Assembly: GCA_949130495.1 (NCBI GenBank)
Contig: OX422214.1
Span: 249,120,187-249,184,186, forward strand
Length of the DNA: 64,000 nt
Reading direction: 5' to 3'
Source of the DNA: Sambucus nigra
Taxonomy: Eukaryota; Streptophyta; Magnoliopsida; Dipsacales; Adoxaceae
The notes beneath the pieces are model-generated. The model was not told the origin of the DNA, searched no databases, and saw only the letters and a program-made list of their open reading frames with translations. The position numbers and the translations under genes are program-made. Positions 32,870 through 45,626 of the stretch are shown here, in pieces (within the stretch, counting starts at the first letter, position 1; the number at the start of each line of letters is the position of its first letter).

Positions 32870-35234
32870 ATATATTGGTTTGTCTATCAGGTATCATCTC
32901 TCACTTTATTTATGAGGTACATACTATCATCCATTTTTTCTTATCCCAATGTTCATTTGGAATCTTTCAATGGGTTGACGAAATAGAGTGGGAGAAATCG
33001 TGTTTTGAGTATGTATTTTATATGTTCTTGAATGTTTTGGTGTCAGCTTTCCAATTTTTGTTTTATGGTTGTGTGTACATAATATCTGTTTTAGTATATC
33101 CTGTTTAATCCTGTTTAAATCAGTAGGAGGCAGCCTCAATGGGAGATACGTGTTCCTGTATTAGACACAAAAATGGCAATGAGTGAGCATCCTTTATTTT
33201 TTTTTAATTATTATTGCTTATTTTTACAGGCTCATGGAGAAAATCCGTGGTCCATATCTGTGTTTTAATGTTAGAGTTCAAAGGTATAGCAGACTACTGA
33301 TTATCTTTGTGTGTGAATTTACTGAATATCTTTGTGTGAATTTACTTAATTTGGAATAGCAGACTACAGATTAGCATGGGTGTTTTTGTTGGATCTTAAT
33401 AGTTTTTTAGTTTGTCACAAATACTTTTTTAGTTTTTGTTATCCGTCTACTCTTACATTCGATCCTCGACTTCCTAAATTGTAAGATTTGTCATATTCAT
33501 AGTTATGTGGTAGGTGTTCGATCAAATGCCTCAATGGAGGTTCTAATTTTTGGCCACTTGGCTTTATTTGTTGTGAAAACGATGTAAGGAGCATTATTGA
33601 ACTTTTAGTTGTCTAAATCTAATTTTAATTTTTATGAATATGTTTTGACTTGATTTACATGCTATGTGTTGCTTTAGGGATTCCATCTCCATACACCTCA
33701 AGCACTTCCAATGCACCATATCTTTTGGAGTGCACCATTTTGTGTGATTTTGAAATTGAACCTTGAACTGTAAATATATGTTTTATGTGTGACCAATTAA
33801 CATTAGCAATGCATTGCTTTTACATGATTATCTAACTTACAATTAATATTGACACATTATTTGAGTCATGGATTTCTTCATGAATTTCTTTTTATTTGAA
33901 AATGATGGCAACATGTATTTTTTTAGTTTGATGTTTCATATGTACAGATCATTGAGGTGTCTTTTGGTTACGGTCAATGATGCCATATTAGGTGTCCGGA
34001 TTTCATTCATTTTGCAAGCTAAGGAATTTCATTGTATAAAGGTAAGTCAATTTTGGTTTTAATTTGAAATTAAGGTGTTCATTCTTACAATTTTCATGTT
34101 GCAATGACATTCTCATTTATAAATGGTTTCTTAAACTGTTGATGCAAAAGTGGTTGAACAATTTTAAATTGAATTGTGGGGGTTTGATATGAGTTTATGT
34201 TTATTTTGGTTTCTTAGTTTGATTTTATAGGTATGCTATGTATTTTAGTTTAAAATGAGCTTATGGGGAGTTTGATATTTGCTTTTTTAAGCTCAAGATA
34301 GTTTTTTAGTGTAATTTGATTTGGTAATTGTAGTAAATACTCATAATATGTTTCATTTCATTGATGATTTTCATAAGAACAATTAGAATGCAATTCAGTA
34401 GCTTAAATCCCCAATTTTCATGTTAGAATGCAGTAAAACTAAGTCGAATGCAATTAGAATGCGGTAAAACTAAGTAGAATGCAATTGTGAAGGTACACTC
34501 TCAAATGTACCATCTTTGTGTGTAGGTACACTCTCAAATTTTACTTTTTTTAGGTATCCGATAGGTATCACACTTCCACGAATGGTGAACTGTTAGGAAT
34601 CTGATATCCAGTGTTTTCTCTTAATTTATGTTCTTTATATTTCAGGATGTTCTTTATTCATGGTCTTAAACTTATTTATTTCCGTTTTGTAGGCTTGGAG
34701 TTAAACATCACGGTACTGGAATCCATTTTCTCCAGATATATAATCTTTTATGATTTTTGTTCAAGATCGTTCGTTTGTCGTTAGGCAAGTATGCAACATC
34801 ACTTATTTCTATTCAATTCTCAATTATCATTCCCCTTTTTTTTTACTAATAGATGCACTTTATTCTCAATTATCATGCCCATTTGGTTTGAAATTGGTAA
34901 ACTATGACATAAATGGGGAAGGGTTCGATCATTATTGCGTTCGGCTGCCAAGTGTGTATGAACCATTTTTCTAGAATGGGTTCTGAGGCAGATGGGCATG
35001 GGATTTAGCTACGGCCGCCGGCGTGGAGTTCGGCGCCGGAGATGTGCACATTTACAAATGCCAATAGGAAAGCCTCATAATGGTAACAACGAAATTTTAT
35101 ATTTCGTTCTCATATTTCAATTCACAAGTGCACATTTTTTAAAAATCGTTGTGATTGGTTTGGTTGTTACTTATGTTGCACTCATTTCTTCCAGGACAAT
35201 ACCTTTTGGTTGTAATTTATTATGCAATTTGCGG
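32870..35234. other. Helitron interior, AT-rich, no recognised gene
   Basis: Exon-like snippets with splice-like flanks occur (TTTTTACAG/GCTCATGG at about 33230; TTTGTAG/GCTTGGAG at about 34692). This resembles captured gene pieces, but I recognise no protein. Confidence 0.4.
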
Positions 35235-36160
35235 CCTCCACACTGCATATATATGCATATGAATATATATACAATGCGCATATATATGCATACTGCATAT
35301 ATATGCAGTATGCATATATATGCGCATTGTATATATATGCATATGCATATATATGTTGCATATATATGCACTGCCCCACATCTGCATATATATGCACTGC
35401 AGATATATGCAGCAGTTGCATATATATATGCAGATGCAACTGCATATATATGGAACACTGCCCCGCCCCTGCCCCGTCCCGTCCCCCCTTCCCCACTCAC
35501 ACATGCACACACGCGTACACAAACACAAACACAAACACAAACACAAACACAAACACACACGCAGAGCTCTCCCTCATCTTATCCACCTCCTCCGCCCCCC
35601 GCCCCGCCCCCTCCTCCCTTCCACACTCACACACGCAGAGCATATATGCGATGCATATATGCAATCTGCATATATGCAGCCCCCTCCCCCTCCTGCCCTG
35701 ATAAAATCCATCCCCCTCCCCCCCTTCTCCACTCACACACGCACACACAACACTCCCTCATCTTCTCCCCCTCCCCCGCCCCCTGTCCAGTCCCCCCCCC
35801 TTCCCCACTCACACACACGCACACTTGCGCCCCCTGCCCCGTCCCCTCCCCCCTTCCCCACTCACACACGTGCACACACACACACAAACATGCACACACG
35901 CGCCCCCTGCCTGTCCCCTCCCCCCTTTCCCACTCACACACGCGCACACAAACACACGCACGCACACACGCATATGCATATATGCATATACATATATGCA
36001 CTGCATATATGCATACCTGCCCCGTCCCCTCCCCCCTTCCCCACTCACACACGCGCACGCGCACGCGCACACAAACACAAACACACACACACACACATAC
36101 GCCCCCCTGCCCGTCCCCTCCCCCACTCACACACGCGGACACAAACACACACACAAACAT
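35235..36160. repeat. Composite array A: ATGCAT palindromes, C-rich blocks, CA repeats
   Basis: First, about 220 bp of TGCATATATATGCA palindromes (35239-35455). Then about eight blocks of a C-rich core (GCCCCGTCCCCTCCCCCCTT) followed by CCCCACTCACACACGC and a CA/ACAA-rich tail, with more ATGCATATATGC strings between blocks (35640-35680, 35970-36010). The long open frames across it (up to 399 codons, plus strand 34992-36191) are a by-product of a sequence poor in stop codons. The minus strand of each C-rich core fits the pattern of a G-quadruplex. Confidence 0.85.
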
Positions 36161-37039
36161 TTTAAGTTGTCTTCACGCCCCTCTTCTTTAATCAACCAAG
36201 GCTCGAGATAAAATGGTCTTCTCCCTCTTCTTCCCCAGTGCATATTGTCTCATGTATTTGAAAAGTCTCATATTGTCTCATGGTACTATTCATTTGTTCA
36301 TGTTATAGGAAGTAATCTACGAGCAAGATCATATATAATAAGTAATTAATTTTAATTTAATTTTAACTAACTTACCCATTGATTTGAACCGTTCATATAC
36401 GTAGATATAGTATACTTGCAAAGTTTTGGACTCATGTCGTGTCAATTTTGGATTAATGTCGTGTCGTTTTATGCTATTGTATTGTTTCTAAAAATTGAAA
36501 ATTGCCATCCCATGGAGGCATAACAACTCAAAAGCACATATTTAGGAAGTTATGTGAATTTGAGGTGATATTTTTAGAAGCTAAAAACATTTCTAAAGAG
36601 TAAGATGAGCTAAACAGACAATCTCGAGTTAAAATTGTTGATTTCGCTATGGCTATAAATTGTCCTCGAGACTAATTTCCTGTAGTTGCATCACAGTTGA
36701 TGTTACGTGTACACTAATATTGCATATCATCCATGTCTGCAGCGATGTTCAGCGAAGATTTTTTTTGCAGCGATGTTCAGCGATGATGGCATCCACTTGC
36801 GTGGGTAACACAAAGGTATTAATTTTTTCGTCGATTGAGTAGGTATTTACCTGACTACAATTTCTTTGCCTATTTTTCCCATTTATTTCCCATTTGAACA
36901 TACCGTTTGACCACTAGAATTACAGTGTATTGATTTAATTTTACTTCTGTTGGGTATCATTTTCTTTTTGATAAAATTTAGCAACAACTGAAATGATAAA
37001 AATGCTCGCACTGAAATGATGGCCGTAGATTAGGACGGC
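36161..37039. other. Spacer between the two composite arrays
   Basis: About 880 bp of ordinary AT-rich DNA with no gene I can name. A short tandem GCAGCGATGTTCAGCGA-type duplication lies near 36741-36784. Confidence 0.45.
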
Positions 37040-37480
37040 TGCATATGTATGCAGTGCATATATATATGCAGGTGCATATATATGCGCATATATATGCATA
37101 TGCATATATATATGCAGTGCATATATATGCAATCTACATATATGTGCAGGGCATATATATATTTGCATATGCATATATATGCAGGGCATATATATGCATA
37201 CACATATATATGCAGCTGCATATATATGCAGTGCATATATATGCATATGGACACATATATATGCATCTGCATATATATGCTGATTGGACACATATATATG
37301 CAGCTAGCATATATATGCATATGGACACATATATATGCAGTGCATATATATGCATATGCTGATTATGTATATATATGCTGATTATGTATATATATGCAGC
37401 TGCATATATACATAATCAGAACACGCCTATATATGTGTATGCATATATATGCTGATTATATATATATATGTATTAAGTTC
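37040..37480. repeat. Composite array B, palindrome part
   Basis: About 440 bp of TGCATATATATGCA palindromes, some expanded with CATATGGACACATATATATGCA. A near-perfect 42 bp palindrome lies at 37378-37419, centred on GCAGCTGC. Confidence 0.85.
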
Positions 37481-37599
37481 TTCATGTTTTGAGTATGTCC
37501 ATCTTTACAATGCTTCAACTGAAGCTATGGGTTATTATGGTAGTGGTGGTCTGTTAATTAGTTTGTTTTATAGGGGTTTGTGTTAATGTTGGTTGACAC

Positions 37600-38310
37600 A
37601 TAAATGTTTTGACACACGCACACACTCACACATGCACCCCATGCCCGTCCCCTCCCCCCTTCCCCCCTCACATGCACACACACGCACACACACGAACACA
37701 GACACACATAAAGATGCACACACGCGCACTGGCATATATGCACTGCACACACGCGTCCCCTCCCCCCTTCCCCACTCACACGCACACACGCGGACACAAA
37801 CACACACGCCCCCTGCCCGTCCACTCCCCCCTTTCCCACTCACGCGCGCACGCACACACTCACACAACCGCACTACATATATGCATATGCATATATGCAA
37901 TGCATATATGCATACCTTCCCCATCCGACCCCCCTTCCCCACTCACACATGCGGACACAAACACACACACACACAAACATGCACACACGCACCCCCTGCC
38001 CGTCCCCTCCCCCCTTCCCCACTCACACGCACACACAGACACAAACACACACAAACATGCACACGCACATTGCATATATGCACTGGCATATATGCATATG
38101 CATATGCATACACGCAAACACGTGCACACGCGCCCCCTGCCCCGTCCCCTCCCCCCTTCCCCACTCACACGCACACACCCATGCACATGCGCTCCCTGCC
38201 CGTCCGCTCCCCCTTCCTCACTCCCCCTGCCCCTCCCCTCCCCCCTTTCCCACTCAAACGCACACACGCGCACGCACACACGCACTGTATATATGCACTC
38301 GCATATATGC
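37600..38310. repeat. Composite array B, C-rich/CA part
   Basis: About eight blocks with the same C-rich core and CCCCACTCACAC follow-on as array A, alternating with CA-rich stretches and short ATGCATATGCATATATGCA groups (37880, 38085, 38295). The two arrays share both building blocks and number of C-rich blocks, with different order of details. Confidence 0.85.
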
Positions 38311-38509
38311 ATATGCACTTATTCAAATAGTTCCTTTTTCCTAATATTGTTATTTGTTTTATTTGTAGACCAAATATGATGGGATCAAACTCGAAACTGC
38401 ATTTTTGTATAAAAGAGGTAATCCAATTGGATCCGGCTGAATCAATCTCGAATTTAGACAATATGGATGTGATTGTATATTTCATTTTACTGTTTTTATA
38501 TTTACTTAG

Positions 38510-38719
38510 GTGACTGTATCTTTGTCCGAGAAACTGATTAATTATGTTTATTGTTTGTCAAATCGTACAGAAAATCAAGAGAGAGTGATCATGGCTAGAG
38601 GTGGGAAGAAGGATGGGAAGACATCAGTCGTAGCACCTAATCCAGAAGTACCATGGCACAGACATTTTGAGGAAGTCCCACATATTCTCCTTCCCCTGCC
38701 TTCTAGCTCCCATCTCTAA
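38510..38719 (+). other. Short open fragment in the Helitron, possible captured exon
   Basis: After TTTACTTAG/GTGACTG, a 69-codon frame includes MARGGKKDGKTSVVAPNPE and ends at TAA 38717-38719. It is more codon-like than its surroundings. I recognise no family; it could be chance. Confidence 0.3.
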
Positions 38720-38754
38720 ATTTGGGATTTTTTTTTAATTTGTTGGATTTGTTG

Positions 38755-39120
38755 TTACCCCTTAAATAGGGTGGATAGTCCAATAAACAAAGGAGACTAT
38801 GCCCATTTTTTTTTAAAAATCGACACTTTGTTTTTTTGAGACACAGTTAGTTTGATTGCTGAATATTGTATATTTCATTTTATATGTGAATTTTGTTTGA
38901 AGAATTTAGACAATTTGGATGTTGGACTATTTGTTATTTGTTAAGCAGGGTGAATAGCTCCATAAACAAAGGATAATATGTCCAAATTTTTTTAAAATTT
39001 GACATTTTGTTTTTTTGAGACAATGTGAATTCAATGGATGAATATTGTATATTTCGTATTATATGTGAATTTATTTGATGAATCTAGACTATTTGAATGT
39101 TATTGGACTATTTGACATTG
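38755..39120. repeat. Two-copy tandem repeat, about 180 bp unit
   Basis: AATAAACAAAGGA, GACA(C)TTTGTTTTTTTGAGAC and GAATATTGTATATTTC recur in the same order about 180 bp apart, near 38780-38930 and 38960-39110. Confidence 0.75.
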
Positions 39121-39242
39121 TTTTAAAATTACGCTTCGAAATTTTTACGTTTCGCTGTTACGTACTTCGAAAAGTTATCGTCGTTTCGCGATTACGTACT
39201 TTGGAAAATTTCGTCGTGCCTTCAGGCACGGGCATACGCTAG

Positions 39243-39519
39243 TATATATATATGGAACAATGGTGTTATGAATAGTAACTCATGCATGATAAACATGTAT
39301 GGCATTTTATGCGTTCCATGTTTGCATGCATACATGCATGCATACATTATTATTTTTTTATTAAAATATTAAAATATTTAAAAAAATATTTAAAAATAAA
39401 TAAATATTTTGTTATATATATTTTTTTAAAAGTTTTTTTTTTTAAAAGGCGGGTTATTATGGACTGAATTTTATCACGGAAGAAAATTTATCGTCGTGCC
39501 CTCGGACACAGGCATCCAC

Positions 39520-39562
<43 letters not shown>

Positions 39563-39772
39563 CATAGGAAATAGTAGAAAAGATGAATGGACACAAAACT
39601 GACAAGAGCTTAGTTCTTTGAATTTAAAAAATAATTGTTCAGACAATCTTTATCAACAAAATTTCATGTGGCCAAAGGAGTAGTACTTTCCAAAGTGTAA
39701 AAGCAAAACATTATTTGTATAAAGAAATGCCCAAGGCTATATTTAAACAGATCATATACAAACATCCACATC

Positions 39773-39817
<45 letters not shown>

Positions 39818-40215
39818 CGTAAATAAATTTTTGACATATGAGATAATAATATATATATTTCATATATTTCGTAAATAAATTTTTGACATTTATTTCTAAT
39901 TTCTAGCTTTTGTGTTTGACAGAAAAAAAAAAGTAGAAAAATGATGATTTTCCAACTTGTATCAAACACACAATGTCTTCGTGAAATTATTTTTAATTTC
40001 TAATTTCTAATTTGTCTTGGAATTTTTTTTCTTGGAATCATTTGCATTTTCTTACTTTCCTATCAAACGGGGACAAAGAGAAACAAATATGAAAAAGGAA
40101 GAGGGTCACGCTAGTGGAGGGAGGAATAGGAATGATGCTCAACAAAATGTCTTCATTACCTCAATTTGGGTTTGCTCTTTTGAGCTCTCCGTCTCCATTG
40201 ATTTTGGGTTTTTCC
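39243..40215. other. Sequence with a second, decayed Helitron 3' end
   Basis: At 39481-39517 the sequence ATCGTCGTGCCCTCGGACACAGGCATCCACTA resembles the terminus at 39211-39242, with a damaged hairpin and CTAT in place of CTAG. It suggests two Helitron 3' ends 275 bp apart. (CA)n(TA)n lies at 39773-39818, and (TA)n at 39522-39555. No gene recognised. Confidence 0.5.
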
Positions 40216-40416
40216 CATGGTTTTAAATATCAGTCGTTACCAATACGTATCACCGATTCATAAGTGGATTTTCAACTTAATGAACTCGTTATGTATCGTC
40301 GTTAGAGGCTAATCGACAAATCAAAAGTTGACACGTGTTTGATACTCCCAATATCATAACGTCATACTCGTACCACTTCCATTATATATATCTCCAACCC
40401 AATATTTGAAACCATG
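40216..40416. mobile_element. Small hAT-like MITE
   Basis: About 200 bp with ends CATGGTTTTAAATAT and ATATTTGAAACCATG (14 of 15 paired), and CG-containing direct and inverted ATACGTATC-type strings inside. The 8 bp flanks match only in part (GTTT then divergent). Confidence 0.65.
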
Positions 40417-41058
40417 GTTTATTTAATCTAAAATCCTGTAAGGGGTAACTATAAGAAGATACCTCTTACATGATCTCTATCGTGCAGTTAATGAGAATAC
40501 ATTACAAGCTTCATGCAATGAATGAAAAAGTTCATTTTTGCTCCTTTGAAGTCGCATCACATTTTAAAGTATCCAATAACTCGAAATGCCTCATCTTTTA
40601 GATCTAGGAGTATGTGATCATACGATTCAAAGGTAGATTGAATAGACAAAAGCCAGTGTATAGATCTGAACCAAAACACTATCAGTTCTCTCTTAAAAGT
40701 ATAGATCAAAATTTTATCAAAATTGGGGAAACATGTTAAATTAGAAATACCTCGAAAATGTTGTCACAGATGTGTTTAAGTTATGAGGTTTTCACATCAT
40801 TTTAAAATGGAGAGAAATTGGCTTTTTATAGAAAAATTTCAAAATTTGGGTCGGTCGTATGCACAACTATCTAGTATGGACATCGTGCCAACGTCGTGCA
40901 CACGGGCTCAAAATTCAGTCGTGTGAACGGACTCTGCCCATAAGCCTTTTAAAACTCTTTTACCAATTCCTAAAAGAGTTATAAACAGTTTAAACACCAT
41001 GAGACTATTTAAAACCACGTGTTTCCTGTAAAAAAATCCCATTTTCTCACGTAAAGGC
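40417..41058. other. Unassigned sequence
   Basis: No gene, LTR boundary or repeat recognised in these 640 bp. Confidence 0.4.
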
Positions 41059-42583
41059 TGGTCAGGCACGATACGCCAAAGATGGGGCTTGTCAATCAAT
41101 TAATACCATTCTAAGCACCAACGTAAAATAAATTCTATATTAAATGCCCGTGATTTTCTTTAAATCAACATTTTCACAATAAGTATACAAAACCAAATCA
41201 ACATAAAGTGCATGATAAGTCTGATATAAAAGTAAGTACCACAACCCAACATAACGTAAAGAAATAAATTTCAGGCTTATGCCCATACAAATGTCTTAAA
41301 TGAATAACTATGACTGGAAACGCACCTAAGCTAGATTTAATGTTCTGAAAAGCTGATAAGTCTGAGAGATCGCAAGGCCCATACAATAAAAGTCCCCCTA
41401 TCCCTTTCTAGAATCAACCTGGGGGGGGGGGGGGGGACATTTAAATTTGGGTCAGAGCCCGAGGTGTGCAAGAATTAACTTAATTAATTTAAGATGAAAT
41501 AATACAGTTGATGCAAAATAAATATTCTCCCTTCGTCACTCGCATACGTTTAACACCTCACCCCTCATCTAAGTGTGACATTATTCGCATCACAATACAT
41601 CCCAAATAATAATATAACGACGTGTCAAATTAGTGATAATGGATCTATCGATAACTAAATATTTAAGTGTAACAACTACATTTAATTGCCCACACCCATA
41701 CTACCCCAGTCTCATCAGTTTCACATAAATGGCATAAACATCTATTATGCATTAAAGAATTAGTGTTGAAATTTATGTCCACATTCATAGACATTTCAAT
41801 TTATCTCATATATAGTCCGGGTAATTATATATATGTCCTTCATATATTTGACACACAAAGGCATCTACCGTTGATGTCTAGTTTGTACTCTATCGGCAAG
41901 TCCGGAGGAATCTCTTATCCTAAGCGGACATCACAAAACACACACAAGTTGGGGGTGGTCCATACGCAGAATACCTGTTCACGGCCCATACCCAGCAGTG
42001 ACACGGGCTGGGTCAGCGTCAACACCTACCTCCTCTTAAATGGCGCCTCCACGCATTACCTATATGACCTACATAACGTCAAGCCCACATATGTTGACGT
42101 GTGGTACCCGGTCCGAACGCACGAACCCCTGAGCCGATAGGACAGTCCACGAATATTGGTATGTCTACACAATTGCACATAAGTACATATTATTATCTCA
42201 TATAGTATGTATAGGTAATTACTCCATAATTACCATAGAAACACCACACAAGTTCACCAGATTTTTATTTATTAATAATTTACCATATAGTGAATTATTA
42301 ATTCCACTCCATAGAATAATTACTTAACCAGCTAGTTAATTATAATTTTTTCTATTTAATGTGTGTACATTTATATTTTTAATAAATTCTTTATTATCCC
42401 CAACACGATTCCACCCACTCGCTGGGACTCATAAAAATACTCATAATCAAACCCCAGGCCACCCGTAGCACTAGCCCTAAATACCCAAGTCTATATCCCG
42501 ACTTGTAATTTAATTAATCTCATATTAATTATTTTTCATTAAAGTAGTGTCACCCAACTACAATACTCAGACCCACTCATTCG
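41059..42583 (-). repeat. Older gypsy LTR, left piece (3' end of the LTR)
   Basis: On the minus strand this is the 3' part of an LTR split by the element at 42584-53238. It has the CTCGGGCTCTGACCC hairpin (41448-41463) and an end resembling GGCG...CCTGACCA at 41059. A run of 16 G lies at 41421-41436. The other piece is 53239-55010; together they give about 3.3 kb, a normal length here. The outer target duplication was not found, so the left boundary is tentative. Confidence 0.6.
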
Positions 42584-43531
42584 TGGGACACCCCAACTAA
42601 TTAAATACCGGGTAGCTGATCCTTTATGAAATTAATACAAAATATCAAGTTGGTTCAGTCTTAGCATCACTGTAAAAAATATTTAATTTATTACTAGCCA
42701 CCTAATATTTAAAAAGAGAGATGTCAAATTTTATTAATTAAATTAACAATAACCAAGTAATTAAATCAACAACCATCAATCGCATAAACAATCTCATGTG
42801 AATAACCAACAAAATTAAATAAACTGAGTCTGGAGTAAGCAATCCAATGATAATAATACCATAGTAAATAAAAATCTAGATACAAGAGTCTGAATAAACC
42901 AACATCTGAAATAATGAAAGTCTGTATCTACAATCTCTAGATAAGAATGGGCACCTTTCCCTAACTAATACGAATGACCCTGAAGGAACCAAGGATAAAT
43001 GTGGAGGCGTCTAATACCAAGATCCTGTAGCTTCCACAGCAGCTAAAGCATGTCATCAGAATGGAACTCCTATGCATGGCGTTCTTGTGGCTGGGCACCT
43101 AAAATATTTTTACAAAACAAAATTAGATTTGGAGTGAAACGGGCCAGAGCCCGAGGTGAAAACAGTTTAAAAACATAACAAATGTTTAAATTATAATTAA
43201 ATAACACATATTATAAACATGTTAGTTGCGTACTCTCACATCAGGTTCTCACCTCTCAACTAATGTGCACGCCTAACGTATACCCTTAGCCCATCCTAGT
43301 TATGCCATTTACTAACTAGTCTGTACCACTCTTGCTTTCGCATTCTAACATATGGTATCTACTCGTAACACCCAAACAAGTCATATTCATAACTTATATT
43401 CACATTCATTAAATTACATATCTCAAGTGTTAATTAAATTCTCACATTCTTAACCCATTCATATATCTTAGTTACTCACATCTACTAAGAAACAGTGAAC
43501 CAGTCACAAGTACATATATAAATCACTCTCA

Positions 43532-43575
<44 letters not shown>

Positions 43576-45610
43576 CACCCCTAGACTAAGATACGGTGCA
43601 CACATACTCTGCTCTCAAATCCATGTACATCACGTACGTAAGGATCACGTGTTCCAAATCACTCAGGAACCGTCTCAATACAAATCACACATATTGGAGG
43701 CGAACATAGTTCACATACTCATGGGTCACGCACATACTTACGCCCCCATCATCATCTGAATTATCAACTCACAGATAAGTCATTCACAGTCCTATTTCCT
43801 TAAGGTACCAATGTAAATCCCCCCGAAGGCACACAAAGATAAGATGGCCCTTTACCCGAAAATCAACCTCTCGTGATAGCAAGTATGGTAGGTATGTCAT
43901 ACACATAAGAAATTCATACACTAGGCATTCACACAACCTAAGTAATCATATTTTAATATAGGTATTCACACATTCCATCTAGTAAGTCTCGTACGTAGCA
44001 AATTTATCCCGAACATCATACGTAATATATATTTAGCTTGATAACTCTCTTGTCGTATCAATTTGAGTACTTAAACCTATCCCAAAAGCTTACTAGGTCT
44101 CCTATTAGTTTCTAATGTTATCTCAGTAACTTAAAGTCCCTCAGTTACTGTTCTTATCCTTACATCATCATTTATTCCCATTATAGTTTCAATTCGAATG
44201 ATTTTTATCCGTACCTCACACGGTAGACCCTCGTAAGCAATAACATTCAATTCCATAAGGTAAACCATTTTTTCGGGCATCAAGTAAGACCTTACTAACC
44301 TTAACTAAGTCCCATAATATTAAATTAATCACCCTAAGAATCATTATTGGCCTTGGAATTTTCATTAAAAGTTACGAAAAAATAATTACCAAAAATCAGA
44401 AGAGGTCGATCGATAGAAAAGAAGGATCAATCGATCGATCATCGATCGATCGACATTCTTGGGTCGTTCGATCGATCAAGCAGGTATTTACCCAGAATTC
44501 TCTTAAATAGTTACGGGTTCTTCCAATTTTATCCCCCAAATCCTCCATTACAACGTCCCAAACTCCCAAGAAAGTTCATTAATCATCCTATTAACATATT
44601 AGCATAATCTTTAACGTATTAGAATCATTAAATCATCATGGATCATTAGTTTTTTGGATCAAAACACCCAATTTTCATAAAAATACTATTTCTTCTATTT
44701 CCTTGAGATCTTCATATAAGTCAACATAAATTCACAATTCCCTACTCATGGATCATGGTTTCATAACTAGTATATGCCCAGAAGTTTATCTACATGAAGC
44801 CTACCCATATTCCATGTTTAATTCTCGAGTTTCACAATTAATTCACTTATTTACGATAAATCATCAAATCTAAACTATCATGTAAAATATATGCTTTGAA
44901 TCTTTGCAAGATAAATCACTTGCCTATGATTAGAAGTTCTGATCCGTTGATGACGGTATTGGTTGGTTCTCCCTCTCTTTTCGGTCACAAATTCGACGAT
45001 GGTGTGTGGTAGTTGTTTTGCCTTGGAAACCCTTAGAATTATCCTAAAACCCTTTATTTCTTCTCACATTACTCTCTCTTGTGTTTAACAAATAATGGAC
45101 CTAATAATCGTAAGTGTTGGCTGATAAATAAAACCTAAATTTTTTAGGTCACTATTCACCAAAAATAGGAATGACTTAAATACCCTCTCGGGTTGCCAGT
45201 TAGGCCTAAAAATGCCCCGGGACCCAAACTAAACCCCCATCTAGTGTTTTCTTACTATTTCGACCCTTTCGGACACGGATCATACGGATGACATAAAAAT
45301 AGAATACTTTTAAATCCATTAAATTGGGTCCTGACACGACTGACACGCGCGTCCCAACTTAATTACCGAAACTGTCATATTTTCAACTCACAACAATTTT
45401 AATAAATTCAATAATCACATATTACCATAATCACTCAGTAATATTCAACATTATCATCATATTTAAATACTAACTCTCGTCTCACTAGTTATTTAAATAC
45501 GAATTAATTTCAATTAATTATCCCAAATTAATTTAATTAATCCCATAATTAAAAGCAATTTCATTTAATTAATCTCATAATTAAAAGCCATAAAATTACG
45601 GGGTATTACA
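42584..45610 (-). repeat. 3' LTR of the complete gypsy element
   Basis: Boundaries are TGGGACACCCC (a change from TGTGACACCCC) and GTATTACA. It contains the CGGGCCAGAGCCCGAG hairpin (43140-43155), a longer (TA)n than its sister (43538-43572), the palindrome cluster (44405-44480) and the leader hairpin (44906-44923). Confidence 0.9.
44405..44480. repeat. TCGATCGA palindrome cluster
   Basis: Overlapping ATCGATCGATC groups, 1.13-1.2 kb from the LTR start, homologous to 13438-13516 and 52008-52100. Confidence 0.85.
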
Positions 45611-45626
45611 TACTTCCCCCCTAATA
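45611..45626 (-). other. Polypurine tract of the complete gypsy element
   Basis: On the minus strand TTATTAGGGGGGAAGTA precedes the TGTAATACC start of the 3' LTR. Confidence 0.85.

Larger units (their letters stand above)
32257..39242 (+). mobile_element. Large non-autonomous Helitron, about 7 kb
   Basis: The 3' terminus is a hairpin CGTGCC-TTCA-GGCACG (39215-39230), then GGCATACG and CTAG (39239-39242) before a host T. The best 5' end is A/TC at 32256-32257, opening into (TA)n and then GGGAGCTTGGTTTTTGAA. The 5' call is less sure. Inside are a GC-rich coding-like minisatellite (32655-32850), unassigned AT-rich DNA (32870-35230), two large composite arrays (35235-36160 and 37040-38310), a short open fragment (38510-38719) and a two-copy tandem repeat before the 3' end. 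No Rep/helicase is present, so it is non-autonomous. Confidence 0.65.

Noticed and set aside
34992..36191. Long open frames of up to 399 codons on both strands through the C-rich/CA arrays
   Set aside because: The same interval is open in several frames on both strands because the repeats lack stop codons. The translations are low-complexity His/Thr/Pro or Cys/Val strings without a domain.
37593..38379. Open frames of about 245-256 codons in array B
   Set aside because: Same artefact of repeat composition as in array A.
41763..42140. 125-codon frame in the older LTR
   Set aside because: It lies in LTR sequence and has no recognisable domain; sister LTRs do not keep the frame.
42548..42583. 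TGTCACCCAACTAC as an LTR boundary
   Set aside because: The matching ATTCG duplication places the true boundary at 42584.
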